Shown: piece by piece, positions 5,281 through 5,357 of the stretch
Layout of the letters: each line of letters begins with the position of its first letter
How positions within the stretch are numbered: position 1 is the first letter of the stretch
Source: Verrucomicrobiales bacterium
GTDB taxonomy: Bacteria > Verrucomicrobiota > Verrucomicrobiia > Limisphaerales > RI-55
NCBI GenBank assembly: GCA_003484235.1
Contig: DNDP01000240.1
Location: 1-5,357 of the forward strand
Length of the DNA: 5,357 nucleotides
Direction: 5' to 3'
The notes under the pieces: model-generated
Database searches by the model: none
What the model was told of the DNA's origin: nothing
What the model saw: only the letters and a program-made list of their open reading frames with translations
Program-made: the position numbers and the translations under genes

Positions 5281-5357
5281 AGCCATTCGATCATCAGGAT
5301 GCCGAGCGGCGTGCCGACCACGTAGCCCCAGATGCCAACGAGCAGCCCGGGCAGGAC
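5268..5357 (-). CDS. C-terminal fragment of a hydrophobic protein (partial)
   Basis: Only the last 29 residues fall in the window; the gene starts beyond the right edge. They read VLPGLLVGIWGYVVGTPLG followed by ILMIEWLGTR and a TGA stop at 5268-5270. The segment is one hydrophobic, glycine-rich stretch long enough to cross the membrane, ending in a short basic tail, so this is probably the last helix of an inner-membrane protein. The family cannot be decided from so little. It points the same way as the lipoprotein gene 144 bases further on, but the hairpin at its stop codon suggests separate units. Confidence 0.5.
   Translation of the reverse strand, partial: VLPGLLVGIWGYVVGTPLGILMIEWLGTR

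Overview
The window looks like a chromosomal segment of a GC-rich Gram-negative bacterium, most plausibly a verrucomicrobial relative (Opitutae-like). This placement is an inference. It rests on a PQQ-like propeller protein with an N-terminal-domain motif of the kind common in Verrucomicrobiota and Planctomycetota (FPQFLGPDRR), a type II phosphatidylserine decarboxylase, a Sec signal peptide and a lipoprotein, and a palindromic intergenic repeat of a type I associate with that phylum. Ribosome binding sites are weak and two main genes appear to start with GTG. No ribosomal RNA, tRNA, CRISPR array, transposase or integrase is visible.

Left half (3-3125): three genes on the minus strand, probably one transcription unit read right to left. 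They are a membrane-anchored PQQ-like beta-propeller protein (1542-3125), phosphatidylserine decarboxylase psd (607-1506), and an exported SYLF/Ysc84-type lipid-binding protein (3-542). Gaps are 35 and 64 bases. The common thread is the cell envelope: psd makes phosphatidylethanolamine, the SYLF family binds lipid, and the propeller is presented outside the membrane.

Middle (3126-3965): a divergent plus-strand gene for a DUF493/YbeD-like small protein (3292-3564), convergent with a small multi-pass membrane protein of unknown function (3576-3965). A perfect 7-bp hairpin sits between them, with the stop codon of the second gene in its loop.

Right part (3966-5357): a more accessory-looking region. 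A SUKH-3-type immunity protein (4073-4552) has clearly lower GC than the core genes and no toxin partner in view. It is followed by about 270 bases of non-coding DNA with two elaborate inverted-repeat structures (4588-4657 and 4754-4797), then a small PepSY-like lipoprotein (4827-5123), and finally the C-terminal end of a hydrophobic protein running off the right edge (5268-5357). The best leads are the isolated SUKH-3 gene with partly related repeats on both sides, and the nested palindromes. I did not find a clearly new multi-gene system.
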